Counted from the stretch's first letter, positions 1 through 7,886 are shown. The stretch: 18,709 nt of DNA from 62-47 sp049647485 (GCA_049647485.1 JBARXT010000043.1:1-18709), one strand, 5' to 3'. A program made the numbers and translations. The notes: generated by a model not told the origin, from the letters alone.

Positions 1-726
1 GGTCTTGCCGTCGCTGCCGGGCAGGCGGGTGATGCCGACGTCGATCACGGTAGCGCCCGGCTTGATCCAGTCGCCGCGCACCATTTCCGGCTTGCCGACG
101 GCGGCATAAACCAGATCGGCGTGGCGGCACAGCTCAGGTAGGTCGCGCGAGCGCGAATGCGCGATGGTCACGGTGGCGTTTTCGTTGAGCAAGAGTTGCA
201 CCAGCGGGCGGCCGACCAGATTGGAGCGGCCGATCACCAGCGCGTCCATGCCTTCCAGCGATTCGTGGACGCTCTTGGTCAGGATGATGCAGCCGAGCGG
301 CGTGCAGGGCGACAGCGCCGGCAATCCGCCGGCCAGCCGTCCGGCATTATTGGGATGCAGTCCGTCGACATCCTTGACCGGATCGATGGCCGCGATCACG
401 GCTTCGGTGTCGAACCCTTTCGGCAGCGGCAATTGCACCAGAATGCCGTGGACGGCCGGATCGCGGTTGAGCCGGCCAATCAGGCCGAGCAACTTCTCCT
501 GCGTCACGTCGGCGGGCAGCACATGCTCGAACGAGGCCATGCCGGCCGCTTGGGTTTGCTTGTGCTTGCTGCGGACATAGACCTCGCTGGCGGGATCGTT
601 GCCGACCAGCACCACCGCGAGGCCCGGCGTCAGGTCATGGTCGTGCTGGACCCGCGCCACCTCGTCGGCGACCCGCGCCCGAAGCTCGGCGGCAATGAGT
701 TTCCCATCGATGATGCGCGCGGTCAT
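1..726 (-). CDS. folD: FolD, bifunctional methylenetetrahydrofolate dehydrogenase/methenyltetrahydrofolate cyclohydrolase (partial, C-terminus off the left edge)
   Basis: FolD interconverts 5,10-methylene-, 5,10-methenyl- and 10-formyl-tetrahydrofolate in the cytosol, supplying one-carbon units. The reverse strand reads open for 242 codons from an ATG at 726 to the window edge with no stop. The family is usually about 290 residues, so roughly the last 50 are missing. Visible motifs are the N-terminal MTARIIDGKLIA, the VGNDPASEVYVRSKHK segment carrying the catalytic lysine, HGILVQLPLP, KDVDGLHPNNAGRL, the dinucleotide-binding GRSNLVGRP and the late DVGITRLPG. An AGAGG stretch lies five bases before the ATG. 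The DUF167 gene ends 15 bp upstream, so the two are probably co-transcribed. Identity is clear from the motifs. Confidence 0.96.
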   Translation of the reverse strand, partial: MTARIIDGKLIAAELRARVADEVARVQHDHDLTPGLAVVLVGNDPASEVYVRSKHKQTQAAGMASFEHVLPADVTQEKLLGLIGRLNRDPAVHGILVQLPLPKGFDTEAVIAAIDPVKDVDGLHPNNAGRLAGGLPALSPCTPLGCIILTKSVHESLEGMDALVIGRSNLVGRPLVQLLLNENATVTIAHSRSRDLPELCRHADLVYAAVGKPEMVRGDWIKPGATVIDVGITRLPGSDGKT

Positions 727-741
727 GTCGTCCTCTATCAA

Positions 742-1071
742 TCAAGTGTCGTCAGCGGCTTTGGTCGCGACCAAGGCCTTCAGCGTCTCGCCGAGCCGGC
801 GGGGCTCGCCGTCGATGGCGACCTGCTTCACGCGCGAGGTCGCGCCGGCCAGCAGCCGAACGCTACGTTTCGGCACCCCGAGCGCCTTGGCGAGCAATTC
901 CGTCACGGCGCGGTTGGCTTCGCCGCCTTCGGCGATGGCCCGGACCCGGACTTTCACGACGCTCTTGCCGTTGGCCAGCGTTTCCACGCCGTCGATGTCG
1001 TCACGGCCGCCCCGGGGCGTCACCCGCAATGCAACGCTGATGCCCTCGGTGGAATAGCGCCAGGGGTCCAT
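742..1071 (-). CDS. DUF167/YggU family protein (UPF0235)
   Basis: A 109-residue protein with the DUF167 signature: an early VTPRGGRD segment, a central KVRVRAIAEGGEANRAV stretch and the LLAGATSRVKQV segment towards the C-terminus. The family folds as a small alpha/beta domain and has no established biochemical role. It lies between yggT (18 bp upstream) and folD (15 bp downstream) on the same strand. In many proteobacteria DUF167 genes sit beside yggT, so the context supports the call. The start is an ATG at 1071; no strong ribosome binding site is visible before it, and translation may depend on the preceding gene. Family assignment is secure, function unknown. Confidence 0.9.
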   Translation of the reverse strand: MDPWRYSTEGISVALRVTPRGGRDDIDGVETLANGKSVVKVRVRAIAEGGEANRAVTELLAKALGVPKRSVRLLAGATSRVKQVAIDGEPRRLGETLKALVATKAADDT

Positions 1072-1089
1072 CGGCGGCAGCCGGCGCTA

Positions 1090-1380
1090 TCAGAACACGG
1101 CGGGGTAGACGTAATAGGTGATCACCCGCTGAATGAACATGATGATCAGGATCAGGATGATCGGTGAGATGTCGAGGCCGCCAAGATTGGGCATGAAATT
1201 GCGGATCGGCGCCAATAGCGGCTCGGTGATGCGGTAGAGGAACTCGGCGACCGACGCCACGAATTGATTGCGGGTATTGACCACGTTGAATGCGATCAGC
1301 CACGACAGAATGGCGGAGGCGATGAGCAGCCAGACGTAGAGATCGAGGATGATGAGAACGATGTCGAGAATGGCGCGCAT
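1090..1380 (-). CDS. YggT family integral membrane protein
   Basis: A 96-residue hydrophobic protein with two clear membrane segments, at about residues 5-30 (ILDIVLIILDLYVWLLIA onward) and 70-92 (ISPIILILIIMFIQRVI). The region between them contains TRNQFVASVAEFLYRITEPLLAPIRNFMP, whose TEP-L-P-R core is diagnostic of YggT (PF02325). YggT proteins are inner-membrane proteins linked in other bacteria to envelope or osmotic functions and, in actinobacteria, to cell division neighbourhoods. The precise role is unknown. It is the first gene of the apparent yggT-DUF167-folD unit. The roughly 200 bp upstream, to the tRNA gene on the opposite strand, should hold its promoter. Confidence 0.92.
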   Translation of the reverse strand: MRAILDIVLIILDLYVWLLIASAILSWLIAFNVVNTRNQFVASVAEFLYRITEPLLAPIRNFMPNLGGLDISPIILILIIMFIQRVITYYVYPAVF

Positions 1381-1508
1381 GGCGGGATAAGCTCGCGGGG
1401 TTGGTCGCGGGTAAAGGGGCTCGGTGGGCCGGAAACTATCGGTTCAACCCCCGCTAAACAAGGGAAGTTCCGGTCTTTTTGCGGCGGCGGCCCGAGCGTG
1501 CAGCGTCC

Positions 1509-1536
1509 TTGACTTGGTGTCGGGCGGGATTTAAAT
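1509..1536 (+). promoter_or_regulatory. Candidate sigma-70-type promoter for tRNA-Ala
   Basis: TTGACT (1509-1514, 5 of 6 matches to the -35 consensus) is followed after 16 bp by TTAAAT (1531-1536, 4 of 6 to the -10). Initiation near 1543 would leave a leader of about 38 nt before the tRNA at 1581. Placement and AT content in an otherwise GC-rich region support it; there is no direct evidence of activity. Confidence 0.5.
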
Positions 1537-1580
1537 GACGCCCACTTGCTGTGGTGCAGTTCCAGTCGCCACATTGCAAT

Positions 1581-1656
<76 letters not shown>

Positions 1657-1743
1657 CGCTTCGCCGCCTTTAAGACGATTTGGGCTACGCGTGGCCCCAC
1701 GTCTAGCCGAAGGCGAAGCCGGGCTTTCACCCCACCAAATTCC

Positions 1744-2559
1744 TCATCGTCCCGTGAAGCGCGGCGGGCGCTTTTCGATGAAGCTCGCGACCCCCTCGCG
1801 GAAATCCGTGCCGGCCAGCGCGACCGCCATTTCGCGGTTGGCGTCGATGGTGGCTTCCGCCAGCGTCTGGAACGGCACGTCGTAAAGCTGCCGCTTGATC
1901 ACCGCCATGGCCGACGGCGAGACGTTGTCGGCGAGGTCGCGGGCATAGGCGTAGGTCTGTTCGCGAAGCTGGTCCGGCGGATAGAGCCGGTTGACCAACC
2001 CGATCCGCAATGCTTCCTCGCTCGACACGCGCCGCGCCGACAGCAACAGGTCGAGCGCGTTGGCGTGGCCGACGATGTGCGGCAGCATCCAGCTGATGCC
2101 GTGCTCGGCGATCAGGCCGCGCCGCGCGAAGGCGGTGGTGAACACGGTGTTGTCGGCGGCGAAGCGCACGTCGCAATAGAGCGCATGAACCAGTCCGATG
2201 CCGGCGGTGGCGCCGTTCAACATGCCGATGATCGGCTTTGCGATCGACGGATAGAAACCGTAGCGCGACTGCCAGTCCGGCCGCCGGTTCATGTCGAACG
2301 CCGGAATCTCGTTGCCGCGTTTCTTGATGTCGTTTGGATCGAGCCCCTTCAGTGCATCCATGTCTGCACCGGCGCAGAAGCCGCGGCCCGCGCCGGTCAG
2401 CACGATGACGCGGACGTTGTCGTCGTTCGCGGCCGCACCCATCGCCTCGCGCACCTCGCGCTCCATGGTCGGCGTCCATGCGTTCATGCGGTCCGGCCGA
2501 TTCAACGTAACGGTCGCGACGCGATCCTCGACGCCGTAGAGAATGTCCTGATAAGTCAT
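1744..2559 (-). CDS. Crotonase-superfamily (enoyl-CoA hydratase/isomerase-like) protein
   Basis: A 271-residue protein with the crotonase fold: the CoA-binding and oxyanion-hole stretch GRGFCAGADM (59-67), the NGATAGIGL segment (115-123) and the family-type C-terminal end FREGVASFIEKRPPRF. By alignment with rat mitochondrial enoyl-CoA hydratase, the catalytic Glu144 and Glu164 positions are Val124 and Phe144, so standard hydration is doubtful. Instead GLIAEHG (149-154) places Glu152 where dienoyl-CoA isomerase has its Asp204. An acyl-CoA isomerase or a related reaction is therefore more likely than hydratase activity; the substrate is unknown. The ATG at 2559 follows GGAGG by ten bases. The NTF2-like gene ends 19 bp upstream, so the two form a unit. 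Confidence 0.88.
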   Translation of the reverse strand: MTYQDILYGVEDRVATVTLNRPDRMNAWTPTMEREVREAMGAAANDDNVRVIVLTGAGRGFCAGADMDALKGLDPNDIKKRGNEIPAFDMNRRPDWQSRYGFYPSIAKPIIGMLNGATAGIGLVHALYCDVRFAADNTVFTTAFARRGLIAEHGISWMLPHIVGHANALDLLLSARRVSSEEALRIGLVNRLYPPDQLREQTYAYARDLADNVSPSAMAVIKRQLYDVPFQTLAEATIDANREMAVALAGTDFREGVASFIEKRPPRFTGR

Positions 2560-2578
2560 CGTGAGAGATCCTCCGGTT

Positions 2579-3082
2579 TTATTTGGTATCGTCGGCGGCC
2601 TTGCCGCGCGCGAGATAGTCGATCGTCTCCGGTCGCTCCTTGAGCCAGCCGGTCCAGCGGTTGAAGACCTTGTTCATGCGCTCCGGCGCGACGCCAAGCT
2701 GCGCCATCGCCACGCCGCCATTCACGGATTCGCGATACTCCGCGATCAGTCCGTCGCGTACGATGAAGCGGCTCATGCCGTCGATCACCACGCGCTGTCC
2801 CTTGAACTGCGGTATCGTCGAGGTGAAGCTCGACAGCGACCATGCATAGCCCATGGTGCCGTCGAACACCGGATCGAACATCTCCCAGCGATAGTCGGTG
2901 GCGTCGCGGTGAAACATGTCCTGCATCATGTGCGCGATCTCGGCGCGGCCCTGATGCGGACCGTAGATATAATCGTAATAGATCGCGTCCTCGGTGAAGT
3001 GCGCGGCGAAGCGGGCGCCATCACCGGATTCGGCGGAGAACGCGAAAGCGTGCAGCAATGCGGCGAAGTCTTCAGTCGTCAT
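2579..3082 (-). CDS. NTF2/SnoaL-like (nuclear transport factor 2-like) protein
   Basis: A 167-residue protein whose first two thirds fit the SnoaL-like cone fold: an N-terminal helix (MTTEDFAALLHAFAFSAE), then HFTEDAIYYDYIYGPHQGRAEI with the D-A-x-Y and GRAEI pattern typical of the superfamily, and a beta-rich portion ending VRDGLIAEYRESVNGGVAMAQLG. Such proteins include ketosteroid isomerases, polyketide cyclases, limonene epoxide hydrolases and many of unknown activity. I chose the ATG at 3082 because GGGAG lies about nine bases upstream and because a longer reading would run through the palindromic repeat at 3125-3173. It precedes the crotonase gene by 19 bp, suggesting the two act on the same compound. 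Substrate not predictable. Confidence 0.82.
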   Translation of the reverse strand: MTTEDFAALLHAFAFSAESGDGARFAAHFTEDAIYYDYIYGPHQGRAEIAHMMQDMFHRDATDYRWEMFDPVFDGTMGYAWSLSSFTSTIPQFKGQRVVIDGMSRFIVRDGLIAEYRESVNGGVAMAQLGVAPERMNKVFNRWTGWLKERPETIDYLARGKAADDTK

Positions 3083-3124
3083 GCGGCAAGGCTCCCGGCT
3101 CGGTGACGCGATCCGGAGAACGTA

Positions 3125-3173
3125 GAGCATGATCCCGAAAAGTGGAAACCGGTTTTCGGAAAGGATCATGCTC
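3125..3173. repeat. Palindromic intergenic repeat, type A
   Basis: The 49-bp element begins GAGCATGATCC and ends GGATCATGCTC, a perfect 11-bp inverted repeat, with a second nested pair CGAAAA/TTTTCG around a GTGGAAACCGG centre. I recognise near-identical units as dispersed intergenic repeats in Bradyrhizobium and relatives. It sits in the 196-bp gap between the amidotransferase gene and the NTF2-like gene, upstream of the latter. In RNA it would form a long hairpin without a T-run. Confidence 0.85.
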
Positions 3174-3278
3174 GGACAAAGGAAACGACGGGCCTGATTC
3201 AACGCAGTTGGATCGGACCCTACGCTTTGATGAGAAGTAAAACCGGGCTCTATGCTCGGCAATCCCGCCGTGCGGAAA

Positions 3279-4067
3279 TCACTCCGCGGCTTCCGCCGGA
3301 ATGAGAGCGTCCGCGCGCATCTGGCTGCAGCGAAGCCAGCGTTGCAGGAAGGCCGTCAGCCAGATTCGTTCCGCGACATCGTGAACGGCGCGGCCGGCGA
3401 AATGCGCCGCGCGCGGTTGCGCACCCGGCAGCGACAGCCGTTCGGCGCCGTGGGTGGTCCAGCGATACATCATCGCGTTGGTGACGTGGGGGTGAAATTG
3501 AAGCGCGAAGGCGCTGTCGAAGCGAAACGCCTCGAACGGGAAGTCGCTGCCTTCGGCCAGCAGTTCGCTGCCGTGCGGGAGCGTGAAGCCTTCACAGTGC
3601 CAATGATAGACGTGATCCGGCCACGGTCCGCACAGCGCACGACCGGCGGCGGTGAGGTGGATCGGATAGTAACCGATCTCCGCGCGCCCTTGCGGATGCG
3701 GCGCGACGGTCGCGCCGAGCTGCTTGGCCAGCATCTGCGCGCCGAGGCAGATGCCGAGATAAGGCCGCCGCTCTTTCAGCGGCAGCGCGATCCAGTCGAT
3801 CTCCCGCCGGATATAGGTATCGGGATCGTTGGCGCTCATCGGACCGCCGAACACGATCGCGCCGGCATGATCGTCGAGCGTCGACGGCAGCGGATCGCCG
3901 AAGCGCGGCTTGCGGATATCGAGGGTATAGCCGAGGGCGCGCAGCGAATTGCCGACCCGGCCCGGCGTCGAGGATTCCTGATGCAGCACCACCAGCACCG
4001 GACGGCGATCGCCACCGGAATTGTCCGGCGTTGCGGCGATCTGAAGGTTGGCCGAGCGAATCGACAT
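3279..4067 (-). CDS. Class I glutamine amidotransferase (GMP synthase-like GATase domain protein)
   Basis: A 262-residue stand-alone GATase. It shows the IVFGGPMSAND strand-turn (71-81), the nucleophile elbow PYLGICLGAQMLA with Cys107, and the histidine motif QFHPHVTNAMM with His192. The usual triad glutamate, FHPE in most class I GATases, is replaced by His194. Members of this family act on gamma-glutamyl or amide groups of glutamine, either delivering ammonia to a partner or degrading gamma-glutamyl compounds. No partner synthetase is adjacent. The start is uncertain: ATG 4067 (weak AAGAAAG upstream) or ATG 4106, which adds 13 basic residues. The last 35 residues (about 228-262) extend past the core domain. 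The SDR gene ends 109 bp upstream, so it may have its own promoter. Confidence 0.88.
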   Translation of the reverse strand: MSIRSANLQIAATPDNSGGDRRPVLVVLHQESSTPGRVGNSLRALGYTLDIRKPRFGDPLPSTLDDHAGAIVFGGPMSANDPDTYIRREIDWIALPLKERRPYLGICLGAQMLAKQLGATVAPHPQGRAEIGYYPIHLTAAGRALCGPWPDHVYHWHCEGFTLPHGSELLAEGSDFPFEAFRFDSAFALQFHPHVTNAMMYRWTTHGAERLSLPGAQPRAAHFAGRAVHDVAERIWLTAFLQRWLRCSQMRADALIPAEAAE

Positions 4068-4136
4068 CGTGCTTTCTTGTCCGGCGCGTCGTGCGCGCGA
4101 AACCATGATTCGAGGATTGTCCGGGTTGGTAAATTT

Positions 4137-4164
4137 TTAATAACCGGGAGAAGGGCCGAAACAA
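4137..4164 (-). promoter_or_regulatory. Weak candidate promoter for the amidotransferase gene
   Basis: Read on the minus strand, TTGTTT (4164-4159) and TATTAA (4142-4137) are separated by 16 bp in the only AT-rich stretch between the SDR and amidotransferase genes. The match to sigma-70 elements is partial (3 of 6 and 4 of 6), so this is a placement-based suggestion. Confidence 0.28.
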
Positions 4165-4176
4165 GGCAGTCGCGGT

Positions 4177-4953
4177 TCAGCGATTGCGCTGGATCAGGCC
4201 CACCATCGTCAGCACGAAGCCGCGCGGCACGAAGCGCAACAGAAGCGGGATTGCCCGGACGCCGAGGCCCGGCAGCACGACCCGCTTGCCGCGCATCAAT
4301 CCGCGATAGCCGGCCAGCGCGACCTTCTCGGCGCTGACATTGAGCACGGTGGAATCTCGGCCGGGGGTAAATCCGGCGCGCGCTTGAAACTCGGTCTGTA
4401 CCGGTCCGGGACAAAGCGCTGTGACGCGGACGCCGTGGCGGCCGAGTTCGTTATGCAAGGCATCGCTGAACGACAGCACATAGGCCTTGGATGCGTAATA
4501 GACCGCCATACCCGGCCCCGGCAGGAACGCCGCCACCGACGCGACGTTGAGCAGGCCGCCGCGATGTCGGATCAGGCTGTCCGAGAAGCGCAGCGACAAG
4601 TCGGTGAGGGCACGGATATTGACCGCGATCATTTCCAACTGCTGGGTGTGGTCGAGGGCGAACGCCTGGCCGAACAGGCCGAAGCCGGCATTGTTGACCA
4701 GAATGTCGACCTCGACATTCGCGGCAGCGAGCGCGGCTGCGATGATCTCGCCGGCGTCGGGACGCGTCAGATCGCATGGAATGACAAGTGGCGGCGTGCC
4801 GCCGGCTGCCGTAATCTCTTTGGCCAGCGCTTTGAGCCGATCTTCCCGGCGGGCAACCAGCGCGACATGGTGTCCGTTCGTGGCGAAGATGCGCGCCAGA
4901 TCGGCGCCGATGCCGGACGACGCGCCGGTAATCAGGGTGACGCAGTTGGTCAC
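4177..4953 (-). CDS. Short-chain dehydrogenase/reductase (classical SDR)
   Basis: A 258-residue classical SDR. Visible are the nucleotide-binding TGASSGIG (10-16), NNAG (87-90), Asn112, catalytic Ser139 and the active-site pair Tyr152/Lys156 in VYYASKAY, followed by CPGPVQTEF. The VARREDRL stretch after the second beta strand (Arg35-Arg36) favours NADP(H). The C-terminal tail, rich in hydrophobic and basic residues (VRAIPLLLRFVPRGFVLTMVG), resembles SDRs that associate with membranes and act on lipid or steroid-like substrates, but no substrate can be assigned. The start is a GTG at 4953: an ATG just upstream is out of frame and soon closes. The TerB-like gene ends 43 bp upstream on the same strand. 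Confidence 0.92.
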   Translation of the reverse strand: MTNCVTLITGASSGIGADLARIFATNGHHVALVARREDRLKALAKEITAAGGTPPLVIPCDLTRPDAGEIIAAALAAANVEVDILVNNAGFGLFGQAFALDHTQQLEMIAVNIRALTDLSLRFSDSLIRHRGGLLNVASVAAFLPGPGMAVYYASKAYVLSFSDALHNELGRHGVRVTALCPGPVQTEFQARAGFTPGRDSTVLNVSAEKVALAGYRGLMRGKRVVLPGLGVRAIPLLLRFVPRGFVLTMVGLIQRNR

Positions 4954-4996
4954 GATGTCATGCTCATGAAAAGAACGGGCGGTTCAAAACAACGGA

Positions 4997-5470
4997 TCAC
5001 GCGGTCGGATCGATCTGGTCCTGAGCAATGCGATGCTTGAGCTGGATGCGGTCGCGCGATGACACGCCGAGAAGGTCGGCTGCACGCCACACTACATTGT
5101 CCTCAAACTCGCTGACATTGCCGTCGGCGTAGACCAACTCCCACATCATCTCGACGATACGCTTGCGGCCTTCTTCATCGACCGAACGCATGATGACGCT
5201 GGTGAAGTGATAGAGATCGACCGCCTCGCCCTCGACCAGGGTGGCTTCTGCGATCAATTGCGTGGTGGTCGCGGCATCGAGCTGGAAGCGCGCCTGAAGC
5301 ACGGCGTGCAGCTTCTGCTTCTCGACTTCCGACGGCTCGCCATCCAGCGATACGACATGGATCAGCAATGCGGTGGCGGCGAGGCGATAGTCGGTTTCGC
5401 TGAAGGGGCGATTGTCCTGCGTGAGCGGCGAGGCGACCTCGGCAATGAACTGACGTAATTTATCCAGCAT
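4997..5470 (-). CDS. TerB-like (tellurite resistance TerB family) protein
   Basis: A 157-residue, mostly helical acidic protein. It carries two repeated acidic motifs, HVVSLDGEPSEVEKQKL (38-54) and ELVYADGNVSEFEDNVVW (111-128), separated by a helical linker. The D-G-x-x-S/E-x-E pattern is that of TerB/DjlA-like domains, which bind divalent metal. TerB proteins are linked in other systems to tellurite resistance, stress and phage response, but isolated single-domain copies like this one are common in Rhizobiales and their role is unknown. No other ter genes are present in the window. ATG 5470 was chosen because the reading frame upstream of it lacks TerB character and overlaps the cyclase remnant. 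Confidence 0.88.
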   Translation of the reverse strand: MLDKLRQFIAEVASPLTQDNRPFSETDYRLAATALLIHVVSLDGEPSEVEKQKLHAVLQARFQLDAATTTQLIAEATLVEGEAVDLYHFTSVIMRSVDEEGRKRIVEMMWELVYADGNVSEFEDNVVWRAADLLGVSSRDRIQLKHRIAQDQIDPTA

Positions 5471-5630
5471 CCATGGTTCCGTGAATGGCCGAAGAAGTTG
5501 CGGCGAAGGGCGGCGCTCTATGGCCTGAAAATGCAACGCTGGCAATCCATTTCGGGTTCCGGGCGTGCGCATTAAGGTTCCGTAATCCGGTTGCCCAGAT
5601 GACGCTAAAGGTCCCAAACCCCGCGCGATG

Positions 5631-6018
5631 TTACGGAATTTCGAACACCACCACTTTATCCGCAATGCCGCGCAGCGCGGCGTGCTTGCGGATCGGCGCG
5701 ATCGAAGCCTTGTCCAGCATGGCGGCCACGGCGGGCGTCGTCGTGGCGAAGCGACTTCAGCGTGCTGTGTGCATCGAGGATGCCGCTGCAGCCCGGACAC
5801 GGCACATTCCATGTCAGGTCAAACAGGCCGAGCCGGGACGCATGCAGGAAGCCGGCAATGACAGGCTCCTCCGGCAAGCCGGTGGTTCTCGCAAAATCCA
5901 GCAGGTTGTGCGGTTGAGTTCGCGGTCCTCGCCCTTTTCAACAAGTCGCTGAATGGCGTCCGCCACCCGAGCCTCGGCGGTTTGCCTCAAGACTGAACAA
6001 GGCCTGGACTTCACTCAT
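5631..6018 (-). pseudogene. Remnant of a DUF5939-type adenylate/guanylate cyclase gene
   Basis: Pieces of one family read in order on the minus strand but in different frames. From ATG 6018 comes MSEVQALFSLEANRR, which stops soon after. About 5978-5910, in another frame, reads AEARVADAIQRLVEKGEDRE. From 5907, in a third frame, reads NLLDFARTTGLPEEPVIAGF, then HASRLGLFDLTWNVPCPGCS, the zinc-ribbon-like region I associate with DUF5939 proteins. After LDAHSTLKS the family match breaks off, and a further frame gives AAMLDKASIAPIRKHAALRG then IADKVVVFEIP and a stop at 5631, which resembles the end of a class III cyclase domain. So there are at least two frameshifts and one large internal deletion of most of the catalytic domain. 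Intact relatives are several hundred residues; only about 130 codons remain. The family call is from memory. Confidence 0.75.
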
Positions 6019-6106
6019 GCCGTGATTTTAGAGCAAATCGAGCGATCGTCCAATCCGGGCGTTGCGTGACACCATCACTTTCGCATTGGCGCGAGGCGCG
6101 TCGTGG

Positions 6107-7498
6107 TCAGCGCCGCGTGATGCGGAATGGCGGCGACCGATCCGGCTGGGTGGTGACCACGCCTATTGGCATCACCGGCGCGCGATCAGTCAGTTCGACA
6201 TGGAATGCACCGATGATTTTCGCAAGCGCCAGCGTCGCCTCGACGATGGCGAAATGCGCGCCGATGCAGACGCGGGGACCGACGCCGAACGGCAGGTAGG
6301 CGAAGCGGTCGGGCGCCGCCGTGCCGGGTGCGAAGCGCTCGGGGACGAAGGCGTTGGGGTCGTGCCAGAGTTTCTCGTGCCGGTGCAACAGCCACGGGGC
6401 GATCAGGATGACATCGCCTTTGGCGACGTTCAGGCCGTTGCCGAACGTGTCGGGGCCTGCAGCCGCGCGCGCGATCAGGAAAGCCGGCGGATAAAGCCGC
6501 ATCGTCTCCTCGATCACCGCGTGCGTGAATGTCAGCCGCCCGATATCCACGTCATCGCCGGTCGCGATACCCCGCACTTCCGTCGCCACGCGGTCCTGCG
6601 TCGCGGGATCGAGGGCCAGCAGATAGAGCGACCAGAACAGAGCCGTCGCGGTGGTCTCGTGGCCGGCGAGGATCATCGTAGCGACCTGATCGCCAAGCTG
6701 TTCGTCGGAGAAGGCCTGCCCGGTTTCCGGATCGCGTGCCGCCACCATCAGTTCGAACAGGTCGCGCGGCGGCGCGTCCTCGGCCTTGCCGGCGGCGCGG
6801 CGCTCGGCGATCAGCGTCTGAATGAACCGCGTCCAGCGCCTTCGGAAGAACACGCGGGAAATGTCCTGCGGGCTCGGCCAGCCGACCGGCAGCACCAGGT
6901 CGAAGAAATGTGGTCGCGCCAGCCGCGAGCCGTATTCGACGACGAAATCGCGCAAGGCCGCGCCGTGCCGCGTCATGCCGAAGGAGAACATCGTGCGGCC
7001 GGCGATCTCCAGCGTCATGCGCTGCATCGTCTCGCGCAGGTCCACCGGTGCGTCGCGTTGCTTGTCCAGCGCCGCGACCGTTTCGTCGATGGCCGAGACC
7101 ATATGCGGCACCAATGTCGTCACCGCGCGCGGCGTAAAGGCCGGTGCGAGCGTGCGGCGCTGATGCTTCCAGTTGCGGCCTTCTGCCAGAAGCAGACCCT
7201 CGCCGAGCATCGGGCGCAGCACGCGGATGCCGGCGGGCGTGCGGGTGTAGTTCTCGTAGTTTTCCACCAGCACATGCCGGATCGTTGCTGGTGTGTTCAG
7301 GATAAAGCTGCTGTGGCCGAAGAAGCGGCCGCGGATGATGTCGTCCTCGTAGGCGCGCTGGCCCCAGCTTGCGATGGTGCTGGTGCGGATCGCCGCAATG
7401 CGCGCCAGCCGACCCATGCTTTCGGGCGCCCGCGGCGGGAACGGCGGCACCAGCGGGGAATGGTTGACCGGTGGATCGATGACCTCGGCAATGCTCAC
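6107..7498 (-). CDS. Cytochrome P450
   Basis: A 463-residue haem monooxygenase. The C-helix is WKHQRR (110-115), the oxygen-activating I-helix AGHETTA (278-284), the K-helix ExxR is Glu331-Arg334, the PERF-type segment VPERFAPG precedes it, and the haem loop is FGVGPRVCIGAHFA with Cys411 as thiolate ligand. There is no N-terminal membrane anchor, so it is probably a soluble three-component P450. No ferredoxin or reductase gene lies nearby. The haem loop and EETMRLYPP resemble fatty-acid or terpene hydroxylase-like bacterial P450s, but the substrate is not predictable. I prefer the GTG at 7498, which has GAGG six bases upstream, over a TTG at 7570. It is divergent from the MFS exporter gene. 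Confidence 0.95.
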   Translation of the reverse strand: MSIAEVIDPPVNHSPLVPPFPPRAPESMGRLARIAAIRTSTIASWGQRAYEDDIIRGRFFGHSSFILNTPATIRHVLVENYENYTRTPAGIRVLRPMLGEGLLLAEGRNWKHQRRTLAPAFTPRAVTTLVPHMVSAIDETVAALDKQRDAPVDLRETMQRMTLEIAGRTMFSFGMTRHGAALRDFVVEYGSRLARPHFFDLVLPVGWPSPQDISRVFFRRRWTRFIQTLIAERRAAGKAEDAPPRDLFELMVAARDPETGQAFSDEQLGDQVATMILAGHETTATALFWSLYLLALDPATQDRVATEVRGIATGDDVDIGRLTFTHAVIEETMRLYPPAFLIARAAAGPDTFGNGLNVAKGDVILIAPWLLHRHEKLWHDPNAFVPERFAPGTAAPDRFAYLPFGVGPRVCIGAHFAIVEATLALAKIIGAFHVELTDRAPVMPIGVVTTQPDRSPPFRITRR

Positions 7499-7886
7499 AT
7501 GCGGCCTCGCGGTTGTCGGGTTTTGCTCGCCTCGGGTGGAGCCCCTCCTGTCGGCGATCTGACGATACAATCTGGGCGTCCGTGGGATTTGGAAAGCCCG
7601 TTCAGGAAATAAGCCTATCCGGTAATCGGTTAATCAGTCCGGCAATCGTTGCCATGGTCCGGTGCGATAATCTTTCCGCGCGGCCCGAGCGGATTGGATC
7701 GGGGTGGACTTATCCGGCGCAGGCATCCGGGTCCGCATCGGTCTCGGCGGCCGCGCTGCACCACGTGGCGCCATGCCCTACCATACGCGTCGCTTGCCTC
7801 GCCTCGATATTCGCCCCTAAGTTTTGCGGGCACCGACTCACAGTCGCCTCGTTACCATCACCGAATATCCCAGGCATCCACGCCCT
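7499..7886. other. Divergent intergenic region between P450 and MFS genes
   Basis: A 388-bp stretch with no convincing gene. It must hold the 5' regions of both divergent genes. I found no good sigma-70 pair. The only structure noted is an 8-bp inverted repeat, GATATTCG (7806-7813) and CGAATATC (7862-7869), ending 17 bp before the MFS start. Confidence 0.5.

Noticed and set aside
3083..3262. Upstream extension of the NTF2-like frame
   Set aside because: It reads through the type A palindrome; the ATG at 3082 has a ribosome binding site and matches the start of the folded domain.
6062..7612. 516-codon plus-strand open frame opposite the P450 gene
   Set aside because: The P450 on the other strand has every catalytic motif; this frame shows no family features and has the same shadow composition.
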